Source of the DNA: Kiritimatiellota bacterium
GTDB lineage: Bacteria; Verrucomicrobiota; Kiritimatiellia; JAAZAB01
Direction: 5' to 3'
NCBI GenBank assembly: GCA_026398415.1
Contig: JAPLSY010000019.1
Location: forward strand, 1 to 64,000
DNA: 64,000 nucleotides
In this document: piece by piece, positions 7,509-16,383 of the stretch
Layout: each line of letters opens with the position of its first letter
How positions within the stretch are numbered: the first letter of the stretch is position 1
Program-made: the position numbers and the translations under genes
The notes under the pieces: model-generated
What the model saw: only the letters and a program-made list of their open reading frames with translations
The model's database searches: none
Told to the model about the DNA's origin: nothing

Positions 7509-9449
7509 ATGGGCTTTGGAAAATTACGGTTGATTTTGGGCTGTTGCTTCCTGGTAGCGGCCGCCGTCCGGCTATGCGCCCAGGAGAAGGAAATGCAGTG
7601 GAATGTGACCTACCGGGGAACCGAAATGCCCAAAATGCCCTGGGCCACGCAATACGATATCCCACTGGAAAACATCACCAACTGTGTTGCGGAAGTAAAA
7701 GACGGCGCACTGTTGATTGCCGACCGGGGCACGGACAACGGCCAGTATCTTTTCTTCGCTTATCCCTGGGCGGTGCGGCCCGAGGACGAAACCATCGCGG
7801 AAGCCAAAATGAAGCTCCGGTCGGGAGGCTGCGGCATAGTGGTGTGCAACGGCATATCCACGGAAGTTTTCGAGTTTTACCCGGACAGGATCCGTGCGCA
7901 GTACAGCAACTTGACCTGCAAGATGAATACCATGAATGGTTTTCACGTGTACCGGGTTGTAATCAAAGATAACGATTTCAAGCTGTATGTCGACGGCGAA
8001 TTAAAGCTGGACGGCAAAGGCAAATACAATGAAGTCATGGAATATGAAGGCCGCAACGCCCTGGGGTTCGGCGCGGCCAGCAGCGCGGGCCTTGGCGAAG
8101 TATTGTGGGAATATGTGCGCTGGACCACCATCCCTCAAGCCGGCAATAAAACCCGAAAAACCGCCAGCACAAGTGATCCCCGGAAAACAGAAGAACTCAA
8201 GATCACCATTGCCGAACCGCTGGTGGTCGCGCAGGCGCCGGTCGGAGAAAAACGCTGGGGGTACTGGCAGTTTCCGGGACTCAGCGACACGCAACCCGCG
8301 ATATCAATCGACTTTAGTATTTGCGAAGACAGCATGAGCGCTTACGGCACCGGACAAACGTCCTATCCCAGTCATTTTGTTCTTGACGGAAATACGTGGA
8401 AACTTCCCACCGGCAAATCAAGCGGCGGAGGATTGCTACTGCCGAACGGCGACCGCTTGAGCCATCACGTACCTCCTTCGCTCAAGGTTGCCGACCTTAA
8501 ACTTCCTGAACCGGTGGGACAGTGGATAAAAACCTATGGGGCAAAAATTACGCTTTACCGGGCCAAGGACCTGCCCCCGGAACTGGCGAATATGCGTTTT
8601 AGCCGTTATTGCAAAGACACCGACAAATGGGTGACCGAGATTGCGGACGTCAACGAGCGTCTGGGCATAAGGATAGCATATAACGATTTGTTTCCTCTGT
8701 TTGGCGGCAACTGGTTCAACATGAAAGTCGCGCCGGACAATTCCGTTATGCTCGCCAAGACAGGATATTACATCTACTTCCCCCGTCAGGATCTCGGTGC
8801 GGAACGGTTCTCACGGGTTATCTTCCTGCGTTCGACCGATAACGGCCGGAAATGGCGGACGCCGGGCGCCATTACCCAGGGCACTATTCCCTATGTGCCT
8901 GATACCGATGCGGACCCTATGGCCATGCTGCGCGACGGTTTTGAAGAACCGGGATTTGAGTTTGCCGAAGACGGCACCATGGTTTGTTTTATCCGGACGG
9001 ACGATGGCGTCGGAGTGGGCCCGTTGTATGTCAGCCGTTCCCAGGATATGGGCAAAAACTGGTCCAAGCCGAAGGTGTTCAACCCTTACGGCGTAAAACC
9101 GATGCTGCTGACGTTGAAAAACGGCGTCATGGTCCTGGCCTACGGGCGGCCCGGCGTGGAAGTGCGCTTTTCCGGGGACAACGGCTGGACCTGGACGGAA
9201 CCTTACAAGCTGGTACCCCTGACGTCCAGCAACCGAATGGTGGATTCCTGCGGCTATACCTCGCTGCTGGCCACCGGAGACGACAAGTTCCTGATTGCTT
9301 ACTCCAATTTCCGCTACAAGGGCAGCGACGGCCTGGAGCGGAAAACTATTCTGACCAGGGAAATTACGATCCAAAGGGGCGGAAAACCTGACGGTAATTT
9401 TTGGCGACCATTCTGGCAACGCCTGACAGGCAAAAAGCTTGCAAGGTAG
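7509..9449 (+). CDS. Secreted sialidase-like (BNR repeat) protein with N-terminal beta-sandwich module
   Basis: A 646-residue exported protein. Residues 1-24 are a signal peptide (MGFGKLRL, hydrophobic core, LCAQ). Residues of about 30-210 form a lectin-like beta-sandwich module with FHVYRVVIKDNDFKLYVDG and a GRNALGFGAASSAG stretch; the same module occurs in four other secreted proteins of this window. The C-terminal two thirds carry Asp-box repeats of a sialidase-type beta propeller (STDNGRKWRTP, SQDMGKNWSKP, SGDNGWTWTEP). The ATG at 7509 follows GGAGG by 7 nt and opens the signal peptide; the open frame reaches upstream to 7416. The family includes exo-sialidases, but many such proteins hydrolyse or bind other sugars, so the activity is open. 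Confidence 0.8.
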   Translation: MGFGKLRLILGCCFLVAAAVRLCAQEKEMQWNVTYRGTEMPKMPWATQYDIPLENITNCVAEVKDGALLIADRGTDNGQYLFFAYPWAVRPEDETIAEAKMKLRSGGCGIVVCNGISTEVFEFYPDRIRAQYSNLTCKMNTMNGFHVYRVVIKDNDFKLYVDGELKLDGKGKYNEVMEYEGRNALGFGAASSAGLGEVLWEYVRWTTIPQAGNKTRKTASTSDPRKTEELKITIAEPLVVAQAPVGEKRWGYWQFPGLSDTQPAISIDFSICEDSMSAYGTGQTSYPSHFVLDGNTWKLPTGKSSGGGLLLPNGDRLSHHVPPSLKVADLKLPEPVGQWIKTYGAKITLYRAKDLPPELANMRFSRYCKDTDKWVTEIADVNERLGIRIAYNDLFPLFGGNWFNMKVAPDNSVMLAKTGYYIYFPRQDLGAERFSRVIFLRSTDNGRKWRTPGAITQGTIPYVPDTDADPMAMLRDGFEEPGFEFAEDGTMVCFIRTDDGVGVGPLYVSRSQDMGKNWSKPKVFNPYGVKPMLLTLKNGVMVLAYGRPGVEVRFSGDNGWTWTEPYKLVPLTSSNRMVDSCGYTSLLATGDDKFLIAYSNFRYKGSDGLERKTILTREITIQRGGKPDGNFWRPFWQRLTGKKLAR

Positions 9450-9459
9450 CATGGCTACC
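9445..9459. repeat. Palindrome copy 1 (GGTAGCATGGCTACC)
   Basis: A 15-nt palindrome with arms GGTAGC/GCTACC around ATG. It covers the stop codon of the upstream gene and lies 67 nt past the end of the minus-strand GH127 gene. A second copy with one base changed lies at 11358-11374, on the other side of that gene. Function unknown; operator or repeat remnant are both possible. Confidence 0.5.
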
Positions 9460-9525
9460 CGGCCCGGCGCATCCCGGAAACCCGGGGCATCCCAATGAAA
9501 TGAGCCCGAGGCAGGAACAGTCATC

Positions 9526-11307
9526 CTAGGATTGAAACAGGTACTGCAGATATGACAGTTTGCGGAATCCGCAGGCGGCCAGGGGATAAAACACGACGTG
9601 ATGGCGGTCGCGCGTGTGGGCGAAACCGGGAGCGTCAGTGGCCGGGATGTGGAATTCCATCTCGCTCGGAAATGCGCCTTTCCGACTGCATGCCTTAGGT
9701 TTAATGCCTGCCAGCATGGCGGCATCGGTGCGGTAGGAAACGGTCGCCGGGTTGGCGTTCGTCCCAAGCGCCATAGGGCCGTACCACAGGCTGTGCTTGG
9801 CGCCGAAGACGTCCGGACGCAGGGTCGGTTCGCACCGCAGGGAAAGGTCGAAGGTGAGCCGGAGGGTATGACGCCCCTCCCCTTTGACGGCAACGGGCAG
9901 CGTATCACTACTCTTCGCCGGAAGCGCCATCGGCCGGTCGTCAAGGACAACGGATCCCAGCGGACTGTGCCGCGGAAGATGGATGTGCAGCGTGGTGGCA
10001 GCGACGCCGGACAGCTCGACCGCCAAATCGACCTCGCCCGTCAACGGATATCCCATGCCCGTCTGATGCAGACGGACCGTTCCTCCATCCCGGGGGATCT
10101 GCGCATCGCATCCCAGGAACAGGTTGACATGGATACCGTCGGTTGCGACGGTGTACACATGCCGGGCAATCTCCGTCAACCCGTGGGTGCCGTGCATGGA
10201 GCAACACCAATAGGCTTCGCCGTAACGGCCGATCGCACCCGCCGGCATGGGACCGACAGGTACATGGAATCCGAACCAGGTGCCAAAACCACCCATGGCG
10301 GCCTGGTTCATGAAGAAATGGCTGAAGATCGCCCGTTCGGCGGTTTCAAGATAGGCGTGGTCACCCGTCACCAGGTGTAATTTAAGGTTGATCAACACCC
10401 AATCCACCTCGGAACATCCCTCGTCGGTCTTGCCGCCACTTGAGTGGGGGGCTGCTGCGCCACCGGATTTGACGGGAGTGTCGAAGACCTCGGCGACTCC
10501 GGCAGTATCGAGCAGTCCGACCGACTTGATCTGTTTGTACTCGCTCAGAACTTTTTCCAGGAGAAATGGCTCGCCCGTGATTTCATACCAGTGCAACAAG
10601 CCACGGAGCGTGGAGATGAAATGGTGGCTTTGGATCTCGGTGTCAAAGGATTTCACGCTCCGCGCAATCCGCAACGCCAGATCGGCGTAAGCGGGTTGCG
10701 GATCGACTTCATAAAGCGTGGCCAGGCCGCCCAGGCAATGGGTAAAATTGGAGAAAAGCAAGCCATAGTCGCCTTTATCAAACTGTTCATTCCGGATATC
10801 CGGTCTGAGCCAGAACGGCGTCACGGCCGCATACCAACCGGCAAGACGACGGGCGGCCTGCAGGGCACGTTTGTCGCCGGTCAACGTATAATACCTGGGC
10901 AGGGCGAGCAGCATCCACGCCGTCCCGGAAGCCTGGGCCCGGTCGCAGGCATCCAAGGGACGATCGGTGCCGAAATGCCCATCCGCGGCCTGGGTCTTGA
11001 ACACCAGATCGGCAATTTCGCGACCCTTGTCCGGAATCCCGCCGATGAAAGGCGCCACGGACGCCATGGCGTTCAGGTATCGCCCGCTCACGTCCGCATA
11101 CCACGTCCATTCGCGCCCGGTATACCAGTCATGAAACGGCGTGGGATCGCAGGCGAACGTAATGTCGCTGAGCAGCCATTCGGGGCGGTAGACATCGTCC
11201 CAGGCCAGCCGCGCCGCCGCCCGGTTCAGGCGTTCCGCAAGCTCACCCAGCGGTTTCACCTGGGACGAGGGAAGCGGGGAATTTTTGGTTTTTAAACATG
11301 CGGTCAT
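9526..11307 (-). CDS. GH127/GH146-type beta-L-arabinofuranosidase family protein
   Basis: A 593-residue protein of the DUF1680 glycoside hydrolase group. An alpha/alpha-barrel fills the first 400 residues and beta domains follow. The zinc-cysteine site of GH127 can be traced: EGC (Glu-x-Cys) at DEGCSEVDWVL near residue 300 matches the first two zinc ligands, and the Cys-Cys pair in AYWCCSMHGTHGL near residue 375 matches the nucleophile and last ligand. A good AAAGGAG site precedes the ATG at 11307. No signal peptide is visible, so it probably acts in the cytoplasm on imported arabinose-containing or related oligosaccharides. Exact specificity is uncertain because GH127 relatives vary. Confidence 0.8.
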   Translation of the reverse strand: MTACLKTKNSPLPSSQVKPLGELAERLNRAAARLAWDDVYRPEWLLSDITFACDPTPFHDWYTGREWTWYADVSGRYLNAMASVAPFIGGIPDKGREIADLVFKTQAADGHFGTDRPLDACDRAQASGTAWMLLALPRYYTLTGDKRALQAARRLAGWYAAVTPFWLRPDIRNEQFDKGDYGLLFSNFTHCLGGLATLYEVDPQPAYADLALRIARSVKSFDTEIQSHHFISTLRGLLHWYEITGEPFLLEKVLSEYKQIKSVGLLDTAGVAEVFDTPVKSGGAAAPHSSGGKTDEGCSEVDWVLINLKLHLVTGDHAYLETAERAIFSHFFMNQAAMGGFGTWFGFHVPVGPMPAGAIGRYGEAYWCCSMHGTHGLTEIARHVYTVATDGIHVNLFLGCDAQIPRDGGTVRLHQTGMGYPLTGEVDLAVELSGVAATTLHIHLPRHSPLGSVVLDDRPMALPAKSSDTLPVAVKGEGRHTLRLTFDLSLRCEPTLRPDVFGAKHSLWYGPMALGTNANPATVSYRTDAAMLAGIKPKACSRKGAFPSEMEFHIPATDAPGFAHTRDRHHVVFYPLAACGFRKLSYLQYLFQS

Positions 11308-11658
11308 GATGGTTCACTCCTTTGTGATCCGGCCAACTGATCGAAAACAAACTTTTCGGGTAGTATGGCTACCCGCCTGTCGAAACCGACCTGATGAAGC
11401 TTTTTAATGGTGGCAATGTGTCAAGAGGGGGCCGCGATGTCAAGTCTGCAGGATAAAAAGCTGATGGTGAGTTGAAACGGTTCCGGCCTTCGGGACAGAT
11501 CCGCGCCGTCAGAAAAATATTTTCATTTTGTTGTTGCATTAATGGAAGATTTCCGATAAATAAGCAATACGAATGGCAAAGGGTCTGTTGCTGACTGCCA
11601 GGGGAGGCGAGAATCTGGCGAACAGGAAGATCGTAAACCAATTCGCAAGGAGGACAGG
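11308..11658. other. Divergent intergenic region between GH127 gene and catabolic cluster
   Basis: 351 nt without a convincing gene. It holds the palindrome at 11358-11374, the AAAGGAG ribosome site of the GH127 gene just past 11307, and a plus-strand ribosome site AAGGAGG near 11650. A weak plus promoter could be TTGCAT (11534-11539), 17 nt, TAAATA (11557-11562). A 19-codon frame from the ATG at 11419 has no good ribosome site and is not called. Confidence 0.5.
11358..11374. repeat. Palindrome copy 2 (GGGTAGTATGGCTACCC)
   Basis: A palindrome with arms GGGTAG/CTACCC. It matches copy 1 at 9445-9459 in 14 of 15 central bases. It lies about 50 nt upstream of the GH127 start codon, a plausible operator position. 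Confidence 0.5.
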
Positions 11659-12486
11659 ATGATGGCGCCGGAACGTATGCAGTCCTATCGGGAGATGGCG
11701 AAAAAAGTGCGGGCGCACTGCCTGCGCATGACCCACCGGGGCAAGAGCGGACATGTGGGCAGTATGCTGTCCATGGCGGATTTGCTCGCGGTCCTGTATC
11801 TGGGGATTCTGCGGGTGAATCCCAAACAGCCGCGCTGGCCGGACCGCGATCGCTTTGTGCTCAGCAAAGGGCATGGCGGCGCAGCCGTGTACGCGGTACT
11901 GGCGGAAACGGGCTTTTTCCCAAAGGAATGGCTCGACACCTATTACCTCGATAACGGCAAACTTTCCGGCCATATCAGTCACCATGTTCCCGGGGTTGAG
12001 TTTTCCACCGGTTCACTAGGACATGGTCTGCCAGTGGCCGTGGGCATGGCGCTGGCCGCCCGGCAGGCGGGGAAAAAGCACCGGGTCTTCTGCCTGCTGA
12101 GCGATGGCGACTGTAACGAAGGATCCACCTGGGAGGCAATCGCGTTTGCCGCCCAGCATCATTTCGACAATCTGACCGTCATTGTGGATTACAACCGGGT
12201 TCAGGCGCTCGGCAAGATGGAAGACGTAATCGAGATGGAGCCCTTTGCCCGCAAGCTGGAAGATTTTCGCTGGGCCGTGCAGGAGATCGACGGCCATGAT
12301 TATGTGCAGATTGAAACCGCGCTGAACCATCTTCCCTTCGTACCCGGCAAGCCTTCGTGGCTATTGGCCCGGACAACAAAAGGCAAAGGCGTCAGCTGGA
12401 TGGAAAATACGGTGGCATGCCATTACGGCGCAGTCAATGACGAACAATTGGCTAAAGCCCTGAAGGAGCTGGAGGTGGAGCAATGA
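11659..12486 (+). CDS. Transketolase-type enzyme, N-terminal (TPP-binding) subunit
   Basis: A 275-residue protein matching the N-terminal third of transketolase. The thiamine diphosphate motif GDGDCNEGSTWEA with downstream DYN is present near residues 153-185, and SKGHGGAAVYAVL and GSLGHGLPVAVGMA carry conserved His residues. The ATG follows GGAGGACAGG. It ends in an ATGA overlap with the C-terminal subunit gene, so the two are translationally coupled and should form one split enzyme, as in many bacteria. It opens the 15-kb plus-strand cluster. It could move ketol units in pentose metabolism or make a special intermediate for the cluster. Confidence 0.9.
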   Translation: MMAPERMQSYREMAKKVRAHCLRMTHRGKSGHVGSMLSMADLLAVLYLGILRVNPKQPRWPDRDRFVLSKGHGGAAVYAVLAETGFFPKEWLDTYYLDNGKLSGHISHHVPGVEFSTGSLGHGLPVAVGMALAARQAGKKHRVFCLLSDGDCNEGSTWEAIAFAAQHHFDNLTVIVDYNRVQALGKMEDVIEMEPFARKLEDFRWAVQEIDGHDYVQIETALNHLPFVPGKPSWLLARTTKGKGVSWMENTVACHYGAVNDEQLAKALKELEVEQ

Positions 12487-13406
12487 GAAAGGTATTTAAC
12501 ACGGAATTATTAAGCATTGCCCAACGCGATCCGCGTATTTTTATGATCCTGGCGGATATCGGTTATGGTGAAATCGAGCCGTTTGCCCAGGCGTTTCCCG
12601 ATCGTTATTTCAACTGCGGCGTGGCCGAGCAGGCCATGACCGGTATCGCCTGCGGCGTGGCCATGGAAGGCAATATTGCCATCACCTACTCCATCGCCAA
12701 CTTCCCCACCCTGCGCTGTCTGGAACAAATCCGGAATGACGTCTGTTATCACAACGCCAATGTCAAGATCGTGATTATCGGCGGCGGCATGGCGTATGGA
12801 CCGCTCGGCATCTCGCATCATTCTACCGAGGATCTGGCCATCATGCGCGCCCTGCCGAACCTGGTGGTGGTGGCGCCGTGCGATTTTGCCGAGGCGCGGG
12901 CGGCGGTCCACGCCATGATCGCCCACGAGGGACCTGTCTATTACCGGTGCGGCTACAAGAAGGAACCGGCGGTCCATGACGGCCCGATCGATTTCCGGTT
13001 CGGCAAGGCGCTAACTGTCCGCGACGGGCGGGATGCCACGATTATTTTCACCGGCACGATCGGCTATAACTGCAAGCTGGCTGCGGAACAACTGGCGGCG
13101 GATGGCGTTCAGTGCCGGCTCATCAGCCTGCATACGGTAAAACCGATCGACAAGGATGCCATCCTGCACGCGGCCAAGGAGACCGGCGCCATTGTCACCG
13201 TGGAAGAGCACAATGCCATGGGCGGTATGGGCGGCGCCGTGGCCGAAGTGCTGATGGACGCCGGCGGCCTGGGCGTTCGTACCCGCCGCTTGGCGCTTCC
13301 GGATGTGAACGTCTGCAAGGTGGGGAGCCAGGATTGGCTTCGCGAACAGTACGGGTTGGGGGTGCCCCACATTGTCAAGGCGGTCAAGGAACTGCTGGCC
13401 GGATGA
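12483..13406 (+). CDS. Transketolase-type enzyme, C-terminal (pyrimidine-binding) subunit
   Basis: A 307-residue partner of the preceding gene. It holds the pyrimidine-binding domain (residues 1-165, with the catalytic Glu in FNCGVAEQAMTGIACG) and the C-terminal transketolase domain (TGTIGYNCKLAAEQL, TVEEHNAMGGMGGAVAEVL). Start and upstream stop overlap as ATGA. Split subunits also occur in 1-deoxyxylulose-5-phosphate synthase-like enzymes, but the N-terminal half reads as transketolase. Confidence 0.9.
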   Translation: MRKVFNTELLSIAQRDPRIFMILADIGYGEIEPFAQAFPDRYFNCGVAEQAMTGIACGVAMEGNIAITYSIANFPTLRCLEQIRNDVCYHNANVKIVIIGGGMAYGPLGISHHSTEDLAIMRALPNLVVVAPCDFAEARAAVHAMIAHEGPVYYRCGYKKEPAVHDGPIDFRFGKALTVRDGRDATIIFTGTIGYNCKLAAEQLAADGVQCRLISLHTVKPIDKDAILHAAKETGAIVTVEEHNAMGGMGGAVAEVLMDAGGLGVRTRRLALPDVNVCKVGSQDWLREQYGLGVPHIVKAVKELLAG

Positions 13407-13433
13407 ACGCAAGGATACGAAAAGGCCGATCTC

Positions 13434-14198
13434 ATGAAATTGAAAGATAAAGTGTGTGCCATTACCGGCGCCGGGCGCGGCATCGGGCGCTCGGCGGCCG
13501 AACGATTCGCCCGGGAAGGTGCGCGGGTTGTGATCCTCGAAAAGGATGAAGCGCTCGGCCGTAAAGTCGAGAACGCCATCATTCAAAGCGGCGGCCAGGC
13601 AAAGTGCATCCCCCTGGATATCTCGGATCCACGGGCCGTGGAGAAGGGCTTCGCCCGGATTGCCGAGGAATTCGGCGCGTTGCATGTGTTATACAATAAC
13701 GCCTCCGTCTTCCTGGGCGGTCGTGACGCGCCGGTCGTGGACCTGGCACTGGAAGTCTGGCAGAAAGTGCTGGCCATCAACCTGTCCGGGCTTTTTTATT
13801 GTTGTAAGCACGGCATCCCGTTGATCATCAGAAGCGGCGGGGGCTCAGTCATTAACACGTCGTCGAGCGCCGGTCTTATCGGCATACCCAACTGTGATGC
13901 GTACACGGCCAGCAAGGGCGCAACCATTGCCATGACCAGATCCATGGCGGTGGAATACGGGCCAAGCAAAGTACGGGTCAATTGCATCGCCCCGGCGGCG
14001 ATTGCGACCGAGATGGTCAAGGAAAGCAATTTCAAGGACAAAAATTTTGATGAAACCGCCTTTCTGCGGACCACACCGGTCCGGCGCTGGGGCACGCCGG
14101 AAGAGATTGCCAACATCGCCTTGTTTCTGGCGTCGGATGATTCGTCCTATCTGAACGGCACGATTCTTGTTGCTGACGGCGGCATTACCATCACATAA
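13434..14198 (+). CDS. SDR-family NAD(P)-dependent oxidoreductase
   Basis: A 254-residue classical short-chain dehydrogenase. The cofactor motif is TGAGRGIG near residue 11, NNAS lies near residue 88, the catalytic Ser is in INTSSSAG and Tyr/Lys in YTASKGA. The C-terminal LNGTILVADGG is the usual end of the fold. It lies 27 nt after the transketolase subunit and 14 nt before the first URO-D-like gene, so the genes are likely co-transcribed. It should oxidise or reduce a sugar or hydroxy-acid intermediate; substrate unknown. Confidence 0.9.
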   Translation: MKLKDKVCAITGAGRGIGRSAAERFAREGARVVILEKDEALGRKVENAIIQSGGQAKCIPLDISDPRAVEKGFARIAEEFGALHVLYNNASVFLGGRDAPVVDLALEVWQKVLAINLSGLFYCCKHGIPLIIRSGGGSVINTSSSAGLIGIPNCDAYTASKGATIAMTRSMAVEYGPSKVRVNCIAPAAIATEMVKESNFKDKNFDETAFLRTTPVRRWGTPEEIANIALFLASDDSSYLNGTILVADGGITIT

Positions 14199-14212
14199 GG
14201 AGGAACAAACGC

Positions 14213-15259
14213 ATGGCCCGTAATAACATAATGGATGATGTAAAAATTTGCATCGCCGGCCGGGTACCCAAGGCGCCCCTGATTTTCCCTATTTTTTTCG
14301 AGGCGTTCGTTGCGCGGCAGATCGGGATAAGTTTCCATGATTATTCTACCCGTGCGCCAATCATCGCCCAGGTCTGGGATTATGCAATCGAGCACTTTGA
14401 TACAGACTGGGCCGGACTTTTTATTGACGATCTAATCGAATACGACATGTTGGGGATTGAAACTGCCGACGGCCCCGATCATCCGTATGCCGTAACAAAG
14501 TATTTGCCGACCGATATAGGCGCCTTGGATCGTTTGCATATTCCCTCACCCAAAAAGGACGGTCGCATGCCGATGCTTTTGGAGGCGCAGAAACGCATTC
14601 GCAATCGTTGGGGGGACCGGGTTGTCATCAGTAAGAACGTGGCGGCGCCTTTCTCCGGTCTCACGTTGCTGTACGGGATCAACGACACCATGCTGATGAC
14701 TTGTGACGCCCCCGATTTATTAAAAAAGAGCATGATGTTTGTGGAGGAATTGGCCATTACCTGGGGCCGCGCACTGATCGAGGGTGGAACGGATATCATC
14801 TGGCTGGGGGATTGCAGTGCATCCAGCCGATTTATATCCCTCGACATGTATCGTGAGTTTGCCATGGAACCAGCCCGCCGCGTAATTTCAGCATTGAAAC
14901 AAGCCGGCGGTATCGTCATTTATCACGCGGGTGAAAACCGTCTGCCATTCCTGGTGGAGACCGCCAAACTGGGTGCGGATATCCTGTCGGTTGAAGGCGG
15001 GATTGATCTGGCCGAGGTCAAGAACACCTTGGGACCGCATATGGCCCTGTCAGGCAACCTGGACGGAATCAAGGAAATCTGGCAGAGCCAACCGCAGGAC
15101 ATCGAACAGAGGGTTCGGCAACTGGTGCGGGACGTGGCCATTAAAGGCGGGGTGATTGTCAATACTGGCGAAGGCATACCCGAACAGACGCCCGCGGCTA
15201 ATGTGCGCGCGATGATCCAAGGCATCCGGAACGCCTGGCCCGTGGCCCACGCCCCGTGA
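14213..15259 (+). CDS. URO-D-superfamily protein (MtaA/CmuA-like fold) without zinc thiols
   Basis: A 348-residue protein with the uroporphyrinogen decarboxylase/methyltransferase barrel. Family features include GDCSASSRFISLDMYREF near residue 203, YHAGENRLPFL near residue 242, MALSGNLDG near residue 278 and VNTGEGIPEQTP near residue 321. Methyltransferase members bind zinc through His-x-Cys and a later Cys in a GCG motif. Here those positions read His-Ala-Gly and Thr-Gly-Glu, so the zinc-thiolate site appears lost. It is not a haem-pathway HemE by context. The ATG follows AAGGAGGAACAAACGC. It probably acts with the next gene and the MttB-like gene in the same cluster; the reaction is unknown. 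Confidence 0.8.
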   Translation: MARNNIMDDVKICIAGRVPKAPLIFPIFFEAFVARQIGISFHDYSTRAPIIAQVWDYAIEHFDTDWAGLFIDDLIEYDMLGIETADGPDHPYAVTKYLPTDIGALDRLHIPSPKKDGRMPMLLEAQKRIRNRWGDRVVISKNVAAPFSGLTLLYGINDTMLMTCDAPDLLKKSMMFVEELAITWGRALIEGGTDIIWLGDCSASSRFISLDMYREFAMEPARRVISALKQAGGIVIYHAGENRLPFLVETAKLGADILSVEGGIDLAEVKNTLGPHMALSGNLDGIKEIWQSQPQDIEQRVRQLVRDVAIKGGVIVNTGEGIPEQTPAANVRAMIQGIRNAWPVAHAP

Positions 15260-15324
15260 AGAACAGTCCCTAATCCATTAAAGACATATTCGGTCATGCA
15301 AAAAATCCCCAAGGAGCCTGCTCG

Positions 15325-16374
15325 ATGACAGCTCAAGAACGGTTCTTGACGGTATTGAAAGGAGGGATTCCTGATCGCGTGCCCTCTTTTGAACTGCTCA
15401 TTGACCACAAGTTTCGGCAGGCGGTCAATCCTGAACTGGATTTTTACGACTTCCAGGAAGCCATGGGTTTCGACATGGTCCTGTTCGGTTTAGGCAGCAG
15501 TGATGAGCCCATCCTATGGGAAAACAAAGCCAAGCAAATCTTTCGCGACAAATGGGGTGTCCGGCAACAGTTTACAGGCGAAACGATGCCGTCGATCATT
15601 GACCAATCCCCACGGATAGGCTCATTGGCGGAATTATCCCATTATACCCCACCCGATCCAGCGCACCCTGCTATGCTCAACCAAGTGCGCAACATCGTCA
15701 GGCGGTTCAAGGGCAAAATGGCGATTGGGTTCCTGGGAGAAGAAACGTTTGCGGTGCAACAATATCTTCGCGGCGGGTTGGAACAACTCATGATTGACTA
15801 CGCAATGGGTGAAGAATTGCCGAAAAAGATTGCCGGCATGGCGGCGGATTATTATTGCGAACTGTATCGCAATGTCATTCGGGAAGGGGTGGAGGTCATC
15901 GTGCTGGGCGACGACTATGCAGGCAAGAGCGGGCCGTTCATGTCGCCGGCCCATTTTCGAGAGTACATCTATCCGGGATTAAAGCGTGTTGTCCAAACCT
16001 GCAAGCAAGCTGGCGCCCGGATCATCAAACACAGCGACGGCGACCTCTGGAAACTGCTGGACATGATTGTCGCGTCCGGCGTGGATGCCCTGGGCCCCCT
16101 GGAACCTTTGCCCACGATGTGGTTATCCCGAATTAAAGCGGCCTATCCGCAAGTAACCGTGGTGGGGAACATTGATGTCGCTTTGCTTTCGACCGGCACG
16201 GCAGACCAGGTTCGGCAACGCACCCGCGAGTGCCTGGCCGATGCCATGCCCGGCGGCCGATTTATCCTTTCTTCAGGCAACAGCATTGCCAGCAGTGTGC
16301 AACCGGAATTGTATCGGACAATGGTCGCGACCAAGAATCGGCATGGGAATTATCCCCAGCCGATACCAGCATAA
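15325..16374 (+). CDS. URO-D-superfamily protein, second copy in the cluster
   Basis: A 349-residue protein of the same fold as the preceding gene but distant in sequence. It starts MTAQERFLTVLKGGIPDRVP, the usual opening of the family, and contains VLGDDYAGKSGPFMSPAHFR near residue 193 and IKHSDGDLWKLLDMI near residue 234. The zinc motif His-x-Cys is His-Ser-Asp here, and the C-terminal site reads LSSGNSIAS, so no thiol ligands are visible. AAGGAG precedes the ATG. Such HSDGN-type members are common in PVC and Firmicutes genomes and have no assigned reaction that I know of. Confidence 0.8.
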   Translation: MTAQERFLTVLKGGIPDRVPSFELLIDHKFRQAVNPELDFYDFQEAMGFDMVLFGLGSSDEPILWENKAKQIFRDKWGVRQQFTGETMPSIIDQSPRIGSLAELSHYTPPDPAHPAMLNQVRNIVRRFKGKMAIGFLGEETFAVQQYLRGGLEQLMIDYAMGEELPKKIAGMAADYYCELYRNVIREGVEVIVLGDDYAGKSGPFMSPAHFREYIYPGLKRVVQTCKQAGARIIKHSDGDLWKLLDMIVASGVDALGPLEPLPTMWLSRIKAAYPQVTVVGNIDVALLSTGTADQVRQRTRECLADAMPGGRFILSSGNSIASSVQPELYRTMVATKNRHGNYPQPIPA

Positions 16375-16383
16375 GGAATCCAT

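Noticed and set aside
9445..9459. Intrinsic terminator of the sialidase-like gene
   Set aside because: The palindrome has a short stem, covers the stop codon and lacks a T tract; its second copy upstream of another gene argues for a different role.
10444..11295. Plus-strand frame opposite the GH127 gene
   Set aside because: Antisense shadow with low-complexity Gly/Arg composition; GH127 motifs are on the minus strand.
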